Source: NCEH01 sp040049195 (GTDB taxonomy: Bacteria; Pseudomonadota; Alphaproteobacteria; Rhizobiales; Xanthobacteraceae). From it: a stretch of DNA of 64,000 nucleotides. The position numbers and the translations under genes are program-made. Positions 7,428 through 15,794 of this stretch are shown here, piece by piece. The number at the start of each line of letters is the position of its first letter. The stretch's first letter is position 1. The notes under the pieces are model-generated. The model was not told the origin of the DNA. It made no database searches and saw nothing but the letters and a program-made list of their open reading frames with translations. The DNA lies in NCBI RefSeq assembly GCF_040049195.1, contig NZ_JBDZDL010000001.1; one strand, given 5' to 3'.

Positions 7428-8110
7428 TGTTTCGCGTCGCCAACCTCGTCATGGTCCTGGCTTTGCTCGCGACCGCCGGGGTGGTCTATCAGGTGAAGTA
7501 CGCCTCCATGGCGGAGGCCGAACGCCTTGCCCATCTGCGTCAGGCGATTCGCGGCGAGCGCGACGCCATTGCCGTCATGCGCGCGGAATGGGCGCGCCGC
7601 ACCTCGCCGCTCTATGTGCAAGGGCTGGTGCAGCGCCATCTCGATCTGCAGCCGCTGACGGTGGATGCGATCTCCACGCTCGATGACCTGCCGGAGAAGC
7701 CGGCCACCAATTCGGATTCCATCGGCGGCATGCTCGAAGCCCTGGTGGATACGCCTCTGACAACCTCTTCCACCGGCAAACCCGGCGCCGCGAAAGCGGA
7801 GGCGGCCACACCCGCGAGCGCTGCGTCCTCCGCCAACGCCCTGCCCACCGGCGGCGGCGCGGCCGTCCTGCCCTCAAGCTCCGCTTTGCGGCCGGCCAAT
7901 GCCCCGGTGCGTCCGAAGCCGGTGGCGCCGGTCGCCTCCGCCGCGCCGCGCCAGCAGAGCGCGCCCAGCCTGCCGTTCTGGGCGCCGAAGCCGGTCGCGC
8001 CCGCGCCGTCCTATGCCGCGCCCTCCTATGCGCCGCCCCCCGCGGCCGCGCCGGCCGAAAACGCCCTCGCCCCCATGCTTCCGCCGGGCTCGCTCCCGGC
8101 CAATCGCTGA
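7427..8110 (+). CDS. ftsL: cell division protein FtsL
   Basis: 227 residues. A short cytoplasmic N-terminus, one membrane helix (NLVMVLALLATAGVVYQV, about residues 5-23) and a coiled-coil-like segment (AEAERLAHLRQAIRGERDAI) with the family's HLDLQPL end are characteristic of FtsL, which bridges FtsQ/FtsB and FtsWI at the septum. The remaining roughly 130 residues are Pro/Ala/Ser-rich and low in complexity, longer than typical FtsL. The ATG at 7427 overlaps the last base of the rsmH stop (TGATG); the TTG one codon earlier is less likely. Confidence 0.88.
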   Translation: MFRVANLVMVLALLATAGVVYQVKYASMAEAERLAHLRQAIRGERDAIAVMRAEWARRTSPLYVQGLVQRHLDLQPLTVDAISTLDDLPEKPATNSDSIGGMLEALVDTPLTTSSTGKPGAAKAEAATPASAASSANALPTGGGAAVLPSSSALRPANAPVRPKPVAPVASAAPRQQSAPSLPFWAPKPVAPAPSYAAPSYAPPPAAAPAENALAPMLPPGSLPANR

Positions 8111-8122
8111 GGAGGCCGCCCC

Positions 8123-10066
8123 ATGGTCGCGCCCGCCGAATTGCTGAACCGCATCGATCTGTCCAAGGTGCCCGCGCCCGTGCGCGGCGCCGGCGCCTTC
8201 CTCGGCCGCCTCCTGCGCCGCGTGCTGGGCGGGATCTTTTTGTTCTTTTTCAATCTCCAGTGCCGCCTCAGCCATCGCGCGGCGCGCATCATCTTCGGCG
8301 TCGGCATGGGCCTCGTGCGGCTCGCCGTGGGCTCGGTGCGGTTCTGCTTCGCCTTCGCGCGCGGCACCGTGCGCGCCCTGTTCGGGCTCGACCGGGTGGA
8401 TGCGCAGACCGTGACCCGTGCCCGCCTGCAATTGCTGGTGGCGGCGTTCTCCCTGGTCTTCGTCGTGATCGCCGGCCGGCTGGTGTTCATGGCCATCACC
8501 TCCGATCCGCAAGGCACGCGCGGCGGCGGCTCGGAGGCGGTGGCATCGGCGCGTCCCGACATCATCGACCGCAACGGCGACATCCTCGCCGTGGATGTCA
8601 AATCGCCCTCCCTGTTTGCCGAGCCCAAGCGGCTGATCGACCCGGACGAGGCGCTGGAGGGCCTGCTCAAGGTGCTGCCGGACCTCGATGTCGCGGAAGT
8701 GCGGGCGCGGCTCAATTCCGGCCGCGGCTTTGCCTGGCTGAAGCGCGAGATCACGCCGGCGCAGCAGCGCGCGATCTATCGCCTCGGCCTGCCGGGCATC
8801 GGCTTCGTGCGCGAAAACCGCCGCATCTATCCCGATGGGCCGACCTTCTCCCACGTGATCGGCGCGGTGAACGTGGATAACCAGGGCATCGCGGGCCTGG
8901 AGAAATATATCGACGGGCGCGGCCTCGCCGAGCTGCATCTCGCGGGCTTCGCCACCGACCGCCAGCAGGAGCCGGTGAAACTGTCCATGGACGCCCGGGT
9001 CCAGCACGCCATGCGCGACGAACTGATGCGCGCCAAGGAAAAGTTCAAGGCCAAGGCGGCCATGGGCGTGGTTACCGACGTGCGCACCGGCGAGATCCTC
9101 TCCATGGTCTCGCTGCCGGACTTCGACCCCAATATCGGCGGCAATCCGAAAGACGACGCCTATCTCAACCGCCTCACCACCGGCGTGTTCGAAATGGGGT
9201 CCACCTTCAAGGCGCTGTCGTTCGCCATGGCGCTCGACAGCGGCAAGATCGGCCTCAACAATTCCTTCGACGCGCGGGGCGCCCTGCATTTCGGGCGGTT
9301 CGCGATCCACGATTACCATGCGGAAAACCGCGTGCTCTCGGTGCCCGAGATTTTCCTCGTGTCGTCCAACGTCGGCACGGCGAAGATGGTGCTGTCGCTC
9401 GGGGTGGATGCGCACAAGGCGTTCTTGCGGAAGATGGGCCAGCTCGACCGCTTGCGCACCGAGCTGCCGGAAAGCTCCGAACCCATCGTGCCGAAGCGCT
9501 GGGGCGAGTTGAACTCGGCCACCATCGCCTTCGGCCACGGCCTCTCCGTCGCCCCGCTGCAGGCGGTGATGGCGGTGAATTCCATGATGAACGGCGGCTA
9601 TCTCATTCCGCCCACCTTCCTCAAGCGCTCTCAGGAAGAGGCCCAGCAGGTGGCGGTGCGGGTGCTGAAGCCGGAAACCTCCGACAAGATGCGCTACCTG
9701 CTGCGCCTCAATGCGGAAAAGGGCACCGCCACCAAGGCCGAGGTGCCGGGTTATTATGTGGGCGGCAAGACCGGCACGGCCGAAAAGGTGGTGGGTGGCC
9801 GCTATGCCAAGAACAAGCTGCTGACCTCCTTTACCGCGGTCTTCCCCATGGATAAGCCGCAATATCTGGTTCTTGTCATGATCGACGAGCCGCAGCCTTT
9901 GCCGGAGACCCATGGCTATGCCACCTCCGGCTGGAACGCGGCGCCCACCGCGGGCAAGATCGTGGAGCGCATCGCCCCCATGCTGGGCGTGATGCCGCGC
10001 CAGAATCTGCCCACGGCGGACCAGATGCTCGGCATGGCGCGCCAGAAGGTGGCAGACCGCCAGTGA
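8123..10066 (+). CDS. ftsI: FtsI, septal peptidoglycan transpeptidase (PBP3)
   Basis: 647 residues, class B penicillin-binding protein that crosslinks septal peptidoglycan. A basic cytoplasmic N-terminus with a short hydrophobic stretch (about 35-45) precedes the main anchor (about 103-125). Next come the dimerisation domain (RPDIIDRNGDILA) and the transpeptidase domain with S360-T-F-K363, S414-S-N416 and K549-T-G. The N-terminal region ahead of the anchor is about 100 residues, longer than in E. coli. It lies 12 nt after ftsL in the same operon. Confidence 0.97.
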   Translation: MVAPAELLNRIDLSKVPAPVRGAGAFLGRLLRRVLGGIFLFFFNLQCRLSHRAARIIFGVGMGLVRLAVGSVRFCFAFARGTVRALFGLDRVDAQTVTRARLQLLVAAFSLVFVVIAGRLVFMAITSDPQGTRGGGSEAVASARPDIIDRNGDILAVDVKSPSLFAEPKRLIDPDEALEGLLKVLPDLDVAEVRARLNSGRGFAWLKREITPAQQRAIYRLGLPGIGFVRENRRIYPDGPTFSHVIGAVNVDNQGIAGLEKYIDGRGLAELHLAGFATDRQQEPVKLSMDARVQHAMRDELMRAKEKFKAKAAMGVVTDVRTGEILSMVSLPDFDPNIGGNPKDDAYLNRLTTGVFEMGSTFKALSFAMALDSGKIGLNNSFDARGALHFGRFAIHDYHAENRVLSVPEIFLVSSNVGTAKMVLSLGVDAHKAFLRKMGQLDRLRTELPESSEPIVPKRWGELNSATIAFGHGLSVAPLQAVMAVNSMMNGGYLIPPTFLKRSQEEAQQVAVRVLKPETSDKMRYLLRLNAEKGTATKAEVPGYYVGGKTGTAEKVVGGRYAKNKLLTSFTAVFPMDKPQYLVLVMIDEPQPLPETHGYATSGWNAAPTAGKIVERIAPMLGVMPRQNLPTADQMLGMARQKVADRQ

Positions 10067-10106
10067 ACCAGCCCGGTGGGCTGCGGGCGAGGAGAGACGA
10101 GACGGC

Positions 10107-11600
10107 ATGAGCGAGCCCGCGCCCGCCCCGGCGGAGCAGACATCTCCCACGGGGGCCTTCGACCTCGCGCAGGTCCTGTCCGGGCACGCGCGGATCGTCG
10201 CGGGGCGCATGCAGGTGCCGCTGACCGGCCTGACGGCGGACAGCCGCAAGGTGCAGCCCGGCTTTCTGTTCGTCGCGATTCCCGGCACGAAGGTGGACGG
10301 AGGACGGTTCGTCGCAGACGCCCTGGCCAGGGGCGCGGCGGCGGTGCTCATGGAACCGCAGGGCGAGATGCCGCCGGTCGGTGCGGCCAGCCTCGCGTTT
10401 TCGCTGGACGTGCGGCGCTCGCTGGCGCTGGCGGCGGCCCGCATCCACCCGCGCGCGCCCGGCACGATCGCGGCCGTCACCGGCACGGCGGGCAAGACCT
10501 CGGTCGCCTATTTCCTGCGGCAGGTGTGGGAGCACCTCGGCTTCAAGGCCGCCTATCTCGGCACGCTCGGGCTGATCGCGCCGGGCAGCGCCACCTATGG
10601 CGGGCTCACCTCGCCCGACCCGGTGGAGCTGCACCAGACCCTCGACATGCTGGCGCGGCAGGGCGTCACCCACATGGCGCTGGAGGCCTCCTCGCACGGG
10701 TTGGACCAGCGCCGGCTCGACGGCGTGCAACTGGCCGCCGGCGGGTTCACCAATCTCGGCCGCGACCATCTCGACTATCATCCGAGCGTGGAGGCCTATT
10801 ACCACGCCAAGCTCCGCCTGTTCACCGAACTGCTGCCCGACGGCGCGCCGGCGGTGGCGGGGCTGGACGCCCCCTACGGGCGCACGACCCTGGCCTGGGC
10901 GCGCACGCGCGGCCTGCCGCTGCTTTCCATCGGTCCCGGAGGGGATTTCGACGTCCGCTCCATCGTCGCGGAAGGGGTGTCGCAGCGCATCACCTTCAAC
11001 GGCGGCGACGAGGTGGTGGTCCCCCTGATGGGACGGTTCCAGGCCGACAATGCCTTGCTCGCCGCCGGGCTCGCCTGGGCGTGCGGCGTGCCGCCCGAAG
11101 AGGCGCTTGACGCGCTCACCGGCCTCACCGGGGTGCCGGGCCGGCTCGAGCGGGTGGGCGAGGATGCGGCGCGGCCCGTGTTCGTGGACTATGCCCACAA
11201 GCCCGAGGCGCTCGCGACCGTGCTCGACACCCTGCGCCCGGCGGTGACGGGTCGCCTGATCGTGGTGTTCGGCTGCGGCGGCGACCGCGACCGCGGCAAG
11301 CGCCCGCTGATGGGCGCCATCGCGGCGGAAAAGGCGGATATCGTCATCGTCACCGACGACAACCCGCGCAGCGAGGTGCCCGCCGCCATCCGCGCGGAGA
11401 TCCGCGCCGCCGCGCCCGACGCTGTGGACATCGGCGATCGCGCGGAAGCCATTCGTACCGCGGTCATGATGCTTCAACCTGGGGATGCTCTGGTTGTCGC
11501 AGGCAAGGGTCACGAAACCGGCCAGATCGTGGGCGATCGAACCTTGCCGTTCTCGGACAAGGCGGCGGTTCTGGCCGCAATGGGGGAGGTGGGTGCATGA
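10107..11600 (+). CDS. murE: UDP-MurNAc-L-Ala-D-Glu:meso-diaminopimelate ligase
   Basis: 497 residues. The Mur ligase ATP site reads GTAGKTS. ASSHGLDQRRLDGV, the NLGRDHLDYH segment and the C-terminal DNPRSE motif follow; DNPR is the signature of enzymes that add meso-diaminopimelate, not lysine. The enzyme adds the third residue of the stem peptide in the cytoplasm. It begins 40 nt after ftsI and its stop overlaps the murF start by 4 nt. Confidence 0.97.
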   Translation: MSEPAPAPAEQTSPTGAFDLAQVLSGHARIVAGRMQVPLTGLTADSRKVQPGFLFVAIPGTKVDGGRFVADALARGAAAVLMEPQGEMPPVGAASLAFSLDVRRSLALAAARIHPRAPGTIAAVTGTAGKTSVAYFLRQVWEHLGFKAAYLGTLGLIAPGSATYGGLTSPDPVELHQTLDMLARQGVTHMALEASSHGLDQRRLDGVQLAAGGFTNLGRDHLDYHPSVEAYYHAKLRLFTELLPDGAPAVAGLDAPYGRTTLAWARTRGLPLLSIGPGGDFDVRSIVAEGVSQRITFNGGDEVVVPLMGRFQADNALLAAGLAWACGVPPEEALDALTGLTGVPGRLERVGEDAARPVFVDYAHKPEALATVLDTLRPAVTGRLIVVFGCGGDRDRGKRPLMGAIAAEKADIVIVTDDNPRSEVPAAIRAEIRAAAPDAVDIGDRAEAIRTAVMMLQPGDALVVAGKGHETGQIVGDRTLPFSDKAAVLAAMGEVGA

Positions 11601-13030
11601 GCGGGTCGCAGCTGTACAGCCTGGACGAACTGGGCGCAGCCACCGGCGGCACCGTGCGCGGGGCCGCTGCGGGTGTGTCCGGCATTTCCATCGACACGCG
11701 CACCCTGGCGCCCGGCGATGCCTTCTTCGCCATTACCGGCGACAATAGCGACGGCCATGCCTATGTGGGCCGGGCCTTGGAGAACGGGGCCGCCCTGGCC
11801 GTGGTCGCCCGTGACAAGGCCGACGCCTTCCCCACCGATGCGCCGCTGCTGCTGGTGGACGATGTGCTGGAGGCGCTGCGCGCCGCCGCCGTTGCCGCCC
11901 GCGCCCGCTCCAAGGCCGGCATCGCCGCGGTCACCGGCTCGGTGGGCAAGACCACCACCAAGGAAGCCCTGCGACTCGCCCTGTCCGCCGAGGCGCAGAC
12001 CCACGCGTCCGCCGCGTCCTACAACAATCATTGGGGCGTGCCGCTCTCGCTCGCGCGTCTGCCGCGCGAGGCGCGCTATGGCGTGTTCGAGATCGGCATG
12101 AACCACCCCGGCGAGATCACGCCGCTGGTGCGCCTGGTGCGTCCGCAGGTGGCGATCATCACCACGGTAGAGCCGGTGCACATCGCCCAGTTCGCCAATA
12201 TCGAGGAGATCGCCGACGCCAAGGCGGAGATCTTCGATGGGCTGGAGCCAGGCGGCGCGGCGGTGCTGAACATCGACAATCCCCAATTCGCCCGGTTGAA
12301 GGCGGCGGCGCAGGCCAAGGGCGTCGGGCGCATCGTCACCTTCGGCGCGGACGGGGCGGCCGATGTGCGCCTTCTCGACGTCAGCCTGCAGGCCGCCTGC
12401 TCCACGCTGGTGGCGGACGTGCTCGGCACGCGGCTGACGCTGAAGGTGGGGATGCCCGGCCGCCACATCATCCAGAACGTCCTGGCCGTGCTCGCGGCGG
12501 TGAAGCTGCTGGACGGCGACCTGGCCCTGGCCGCGCTCGCCCTCTCCGCCCTGAAGCCGCCGCCGGGACGCGGCGTGCCCATCGAGCTGGCGGTCTCCGG
12601 AGGCGCCGCGACGCTGCTGGACGAGAGCTATAACGCCAATCCCGCCTCCATGCGCGCCGCCATCGACGTGCTGAGCCGCACGCCGGTCGGCCCGCGCGGC
12701 CGGCGCATCGCCGTGCTCGGCGACATGCTGGAGCTGGGAACCGACGGCCCGCTCCATCACCGGGAGCTGGCCGCACCCCTGCGTGCGGGCGGCATCGACC
12801 TCGTCTTCGCTGCCGGCCCGCTGATGCACGAATTGTGGGCCGCACTCCCCTCGGATATGCGGGGCGGCTATGCACCGAATGCCGAGGCCTTGACCAAGCT
12901 TCTGTCTTCCGCCATCCGCTCCGGCGACACGTTGATGGTCAAGGGGTCCAACGGCAGCCGCATGGGGCCGCTGGTGAAAGCCTTGGCTGAACGCTTCCGC
13001 ACGCCCGACGAGGCGCTGCTCGAAGGATAG
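11597..13030 (+). CDS. murF: UDP-MurNAc-tripeptide:D-Ala-D-Ala ligase
   Basis: 477 residues. N-terminal SIDTRTLAPGDAFFAI, the ATP loop TGSVGKTTTKE, the YNNHWGVPL segment, EIGMNHPGEI and DESYNANPASM are diagnostic of MurF, which attaches D-Ala-D-Ala to complete the UDP-MurNAc-pentapeptide. The ATG overlaps the murE stop (ATGA at 11597-11600). mraY begins 4 nt after its stop. Confidence 0.97.
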   Translation: MSGSQLYSLDELGAATGGTVRGAAAGVSGISIDTRTLAPGDAFFAITGDNSDGHAYVGRALENGAALAVVARDKADAFPTDAPLLLVDDVLEALRAAAVAARARSKAGIAAVTGSVGKTTTKEALRLALSAEAQTHASAASYNNHWGVPLSLARLPREARYGVFEIGMNHPGEITPLVRLVRPQVAIITTVEPVHIAQFANIEEIADAKAEIFDGLEPGGAAVLNIDNPQFARLKAAAQAKGVGRIVTFGADGAADVRLLDVSLQAACSTLVADVLGTRLTLKVGMPGRHIIQNVLAVLAAVKLLDGDLALAALALSALKPPPGRGVPIELAVSGGAATLLDESYNANPASMRAAIDVLSRTPVGPRGRRIAVLGDMLELGTDGPLHHRELAAPLRAGGIDLVFAAGPLMHELWAALPSDMRGGYAPNAEALTKLLSSAIRSGDTLMVKGSNGSRMGPLVKALAERFRTPDEALLEG

Positions 13031-13034
13031 TTAA

Positions 13035-14117
13035 ATGCTCCAATGGCTCTCGCAGCTGCACGACTATTTTCCCGGCCTGAACGTCTTCCGCTACATCACC
13101 TTCCGCACCGGCGGAGCGATCGTGACGGCGCTGCTGTTCGTGTTCCTGTTCGGGCCGTCCATCATCTCCACCTTGCGCCTCAAGCAGGGCAAGGGGCAGC
13201 CGATCCGCACGGATGGGCCGCAATCCCATTTGCTGAAGAAGGGCACGCCCACCATGGGCGGGCTGATGATCCTCTCCGGCCTGCTGGTCGCGGTGCTGCT
13301 GTGGGCGAACCTTTCCAACCCCTATGTCTGGGCCGTGCTGGCGGTGACGGCGGGCTTCGGGGTGATCGGCTTCTATGACGATTACCTCAAGGTCACCAAG
13401 CAGACCCATGCCGGCTTTTCCGGCAAGGCGCGGCTCGCGGCCGAGGCGCTGATCGGCGGGCTGGCGGTGGTCGCCATCGTGCATGCCGGAAAATCAGGGC
13501 TTTCCACCTCGGTCGCCTTCCCCTTCTTCAAGGACCTGCTGCTGGATCTCGGCTGGTTCTTCGTCCTGTTCGGCGGGTTCGTGATCGTGGCGGCCGGCAA
13601 TGCGGTGAACCTCACCGACGGGCTCGACGGCCTCGCCATCGTGCCGGTGATGATCGCGGCCGGCTCGTTCGGCGTCATCGCCTATCTCTCGGGCAATGTG
13701 CTGTTCGCGGATTATCTGCAGATCCATTATGTCGCCGGCGTCGGCGAGCTGGCGGTGATCTGCGGGGCGATCATCGGGGCGGGGCTGGGCTTCCTGTGGT
13801 TCAACGCGCCGCCGGCGCAGATCTTCATGGGCGATACCGGCTCGCTGGCGCTGGGCGGCCTGCTCGGCACGGTGGCGGTGGCGACCAAGCACGAGATCGT
13901 CCTTGCGGTGATCGGCGGGCTGTTCGTGCTGGAGGCGATCTCGGTGATCGTGCAGGTGATCTCGTTTCGCCTCACGGGCAAGCGGGTGTTCCGCATGGCG
14001 CCCATCCACCACCATTTCGAGCAATTGGGCTGGACCGAATCCCAGGTGGTGATCCGCTTCTGGATCGTCGCCGTGGTGCTCGCCCTGCTCGGCCTCGCCA
14101 CCCTCAAGCTGCGCTGA
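13035..14117 (+). CDS. mraY: phospho-MurNAc-pentapeptide translocase MraY
   Basis: 360 residues with about ten hydrophobic helices. It transfers phospho-MurNAc-pentapeptide to undecaprenyl phosphate, giving lipid I at the inner membrane. Family motifs are complete: TPTMGG, FYDDYLK, NLTDGLDGLA, FMGDTGSLALGG and the PIHHHFEQ loop. It is the last gene of the first dcw block, ending at a strong hairpin instead of continuing into murD. Confidence 0.97.
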   Translation: MLQWLSQLHDYFPGLNVFRYITFRTGGAIVTALLFVFLFGPSIISTLRLKQGKGQPIRTDGPQSHLLKKGTPTMGGLMILSGLLVAVLLWANLSNPYVWAVLAVTAGFGVIGFYDDYLKVTKQTHAGFSGKARLAAEALIGGLAVVAIVHAGKSGLSTSVAFPFFKDLLLDLGWFFVLFGGFVIVAAGNAVNLTDGLDGLAIVPVMIAAGSFGVIAYLSGNVLFADYLQIHYVAGVGELAVICGAIIGAGLGFLWFNAPPAQIFMGDTGSLALGGLLGTVAVATKHEIVLAVIGGLFVLEAISVIVQVISFRLTGKRVFRMAPIHHHFEQLGWTESQVVIRFWIVAVVLALLGLATLKLR

Positions 14118-14138
14118 GGGCGCGGCCTTCGTGCTTGC

Positions 14139-14164
14139 AAGGCCCGGCGACCAAGCCGGGCCTT
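14139..14164. terminator. bidirectional hairpin between mraY and the YeeE/YedE operon
   Basis: Perfect 10-bp arms AAGGCCCGGC (14139-14148) and GCCGGGCCTT (14155-14164) enclose a 6-nt loop and are followed by ATTT. The right arm overlaps the stop codon of the minus-strand YeeE gene, so the stem would serve both convergent transcripts. Confidence 0.7.
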
Positions 14165-14618
14165 ATTTCGTGCGCTCGCGCACCGGGCCGTCTTCCGCGA
14201 GCCTTGGGCGGCGTGCGGCGATGCCATTCGCCAGCAGCATGCCCGCCGCCATCGGCACCAGGAAGGCGAGAATGTGCGGGTTGGCCAGCGCCAGAGAGGC
14301 GATGGCCGGCCCCGGGCAGATGCCGGCCAGCCCCCAGCCGAGCCCGAAGATGGCCGCGCCGCCGATCAGCCGCGAATCGATCGCCGTTGCGGTCGGCCAA
14401 TGGAAGGCGGGCGCGATCAGCGGTGCTGCGCGGCGCCGCACGAGCCGGAAGCCGAGGAAGGCGATGATGACCGCCGCCCCCATGGTGAAGGCGAGGCTCG
14501 GATCGAATGTGCCGGCCACATCCAGGAAGTTCAACACCTTCGCCGGGTCCATCATGCCGGCCAGGGCGAGCCCGGCGCCAAACAGCAGGCCGCAGAACAA
14601 AGCCGCAATCCGCCCCAT
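14163..14618 (-). CDS. YeeE/YedE family sulfur transporter, second half (PmpB-like)
   Basis: 151 residues, mostly hydrophobic (about four membrane helices), with the conserved GICPGPA cysteine motif and the GMMDPAKVLNFLDV segment of the DUF6691/YedE half. YeeE/YedE proteins import thiosulfate or related sulfur species through a relay of cysteines; split two-gene versions are common in proteobacteria. The start is one base after the upstream gene's stop (TGAGATG) with GGAGGG before it. Longer starts run into the upstream gene and are rejected. Confidence 0.82.
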   Translation of the reverse strand: MGRIAALFCGLLFGAGLALAGMMDPAKVLNFLDVAGTFDPSLAFTMGAAVIIAFLGFRLVRRRAAPLIAPAFHWPTATAIDSRLIGGAAIFGLGWGLAGICPGPAIASLALANPHILAFLVPMAAGMLLANGIAARRPRLAEDGPVRERTK

Positions 14619-14619
14619 C

Positions 14620-15045
14620 TCACCCTCCCACATGGCGCATGAGGAAGACGGTGAGCGCGGCCACCGCCATGAACACCAGCGTCGCCACAAGGGAGCGCGG
14701 CGAGAGGCGGGCAAGCCCGCAGACGCCGTGGCCGCTGGTGCATCCCTGCCCGAGGGCGGAGCCGAACCCCACAAGCAGGCCCGCCGCCGCGAGGAGAAGA
14801 TCGCTCGTCGGCAGATGCTGGGGAATGCCCCCCGTCAGCAGAGCCACCACCAGCGGCCCGAGCACCAGCCCGGCAAGGAACAGCAGGCGCTCGCCACCGG
14901 GATCGCGGCGCGCCAGCACCTGCCCGAGAATGCCGCTGATACCGGCGATCCGGCCGTTCAGCGCCATGAGCAGGACGGCCGAAAGGCCGATGAGCGCTCC
15001 GCCCAGGGCGGAGGGCAGGGGGGTGAATTCAGTTGCCGGAAGCAT
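14620..15045 (-). CDS. YeeE/YedE family sulfur transporter, first half (PmpA-like)
   Basis: 141 residues with about four membrane helices and the conserved GQGCTSGHGVCGL motif, whose cysteines handle the sulfur substrate in YeeE-type channels. It pairs with the downstream half to form a complete transporter. Its ATG lies 17 nt inside the DUF2892 gene. An earlier in-frame start (15072) would enlarge the overlap and is less likely. Confidence 0.85.
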   Translation of the reverse strand: MLPATEFTPLPSALGGALIGLSAVLLMALNGRIAGISGILGQVLARRDPGGERLLFLAGLVLGPLVVALLTGGIPQHLPTSDLLLAAAGLLVGFGSALGQGCTSGHGVCGLARLSPRSLVATLVFMAVAALTVFLMRHVGG

Positions 15046-15244
15046 CTTTCGCCTTGCAGGTGCGAATGCCAAACAGGGTGTAGGCGGGGCAGAAGCCCAT
15101 GAAGGCCGAGCCCAAGAGACCGGCGCCGATGGCGGGGATGACGTAGATCCAGATCCCGCCCGCGTTCAGCAGGAGGGGCGAGAGAATGAGGAGCGCGCCG
15201 AGAATGGCCCGCAGCGTGCGGTCGAGGGGGCCGAGATTGGTCAT
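15029..15244 (-). CDS. DUF2892 (YgaP-like) small membrane protein
   Basis: 71 residues with two hydrophobic helices and the family's GFCPAYTLFGI segment near the C-terminus. DUF2892 proteins accompany rhodaneses and YeeE/YedE transporters in sulfur-handling operons; the biochemical role is unknown. First gene of a three-gene minus-strand operon, 96 bp from the divergent BigR-like regulator. Confidence 0.85.
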   Translation of the reverse strand: MTNLGPLDRTLRAILGALLILSPLLLNAGGIWIYVIPAIGAGLLGSAFMGFCPAYTLFGIRTCKAKDASGN

Positions 15245-15294
15245 CGCGATGATCCCTTGCTGCTGTCCGCGACGGCGGAGGCGCGCGGTTGAAT

Positions 15295-15318
15295 TTTAGT
15301 AATTAATGAAATACTAAA
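15295..15318. promoter_or_regulatory. AT-rich inverted repeat, probable operator of the BigR-like regulator
   Basis: TTTAGTA (15295-15301) and TACTAAA (15312-15318) are perfect inverted arms around 10 AT-rich bases, in an otherwise GC-rich 96-bp divergent region. BigR/SqrR regulators bind AT-rich palindromes overlapping the promoters of their sulfur operons, so this is the natural operator and probably also holds promoter elements for both directions. Confidence 0.65.
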
Positions 15319-15340
15319 TCGTCAAGCCCGGAAAGTCCCC

Positions 15341-15712
15341 ATGCCGTCTGTCCCACCCCTCGCCATGGCGCGCCCCGCTCCCGCGCCTTCCGAAGCGCCG
15401 CCCGGCGCCGCGGAGGATCTGCTTCGCCGCAACGCCCCGATCGCCGCCGCCTTGCTGGCCGCCATGGCCCACCCCAAGCGCCTGCTTGTGCTCTGCCGCC
15501 TGGTGGAAGGGGAATGCGCGGCCGGCGACCTCGCCGCGCAAGTGGGCCTCAGCCCGTCGGCGCTCTCGCAGCATCTCGCCAAGATGCGCGCGGCGGGCAT
15601 TGTCGGCAGCCGGCGCGAGGGGCAGGCGATCTATTATTTTCTTGCGGGGCGGGAAGCGCGCGCCGTGCTGGAAACCCTCCACCGCCTTTATTGCGAGCCC
15701 GATCCAAGCTGA
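15341..15712 (+). CDS. bigR: ArsR/SmtB-family persulfide-responsive repressor, BigR/SqrR-like
   Basis: 123-residue winged-helix repressor with recognition segment LSPSALSQHLAKMR. Two cysteines, C52 (LVLCRL) and C118 (RLYCEP), are 66 residues apart, the same spacing as the redox pair that forms the polysulfide bridge in BigR and SqrR; a third cysteine is C59. By analogy it represses the divergent DUF2892-YeeE/YedE genes until persulfide oxidises it. The protein has an extended Pro/Ala-rich N-terminus, and the start could be the ATG at 15365 instead. Confidence 0.82.
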   Translation: MPSVPPLAMARPAPAPSEAPPGAAEDLLRRNAPIAAALLAAMAHPKRLLVLCRLVEGECAAGDLAAQVGLSPSALSQHLAKMRAAGIVGSRREGQAIYYFLAGREARAVLETLHRLYCEPDPS

Positions 15713-15794
15713 GCCGGCGCGTCATCTCGGCGGCTTCCCTCTGCGGCCGTCGGGGTCTAGTGCTGGCGTCACGTCGTCGTCAGGTTGCCCTTCC

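Noticed and set aside
7874..10495. Long minus-strand ORF (873 codons) opposite ftsI
   Set aside because: It is antisense to ftsI and the start of murE; its translation is His/Arg/Gly-rich with no family, typical of shadow frames in high-GC DNA.
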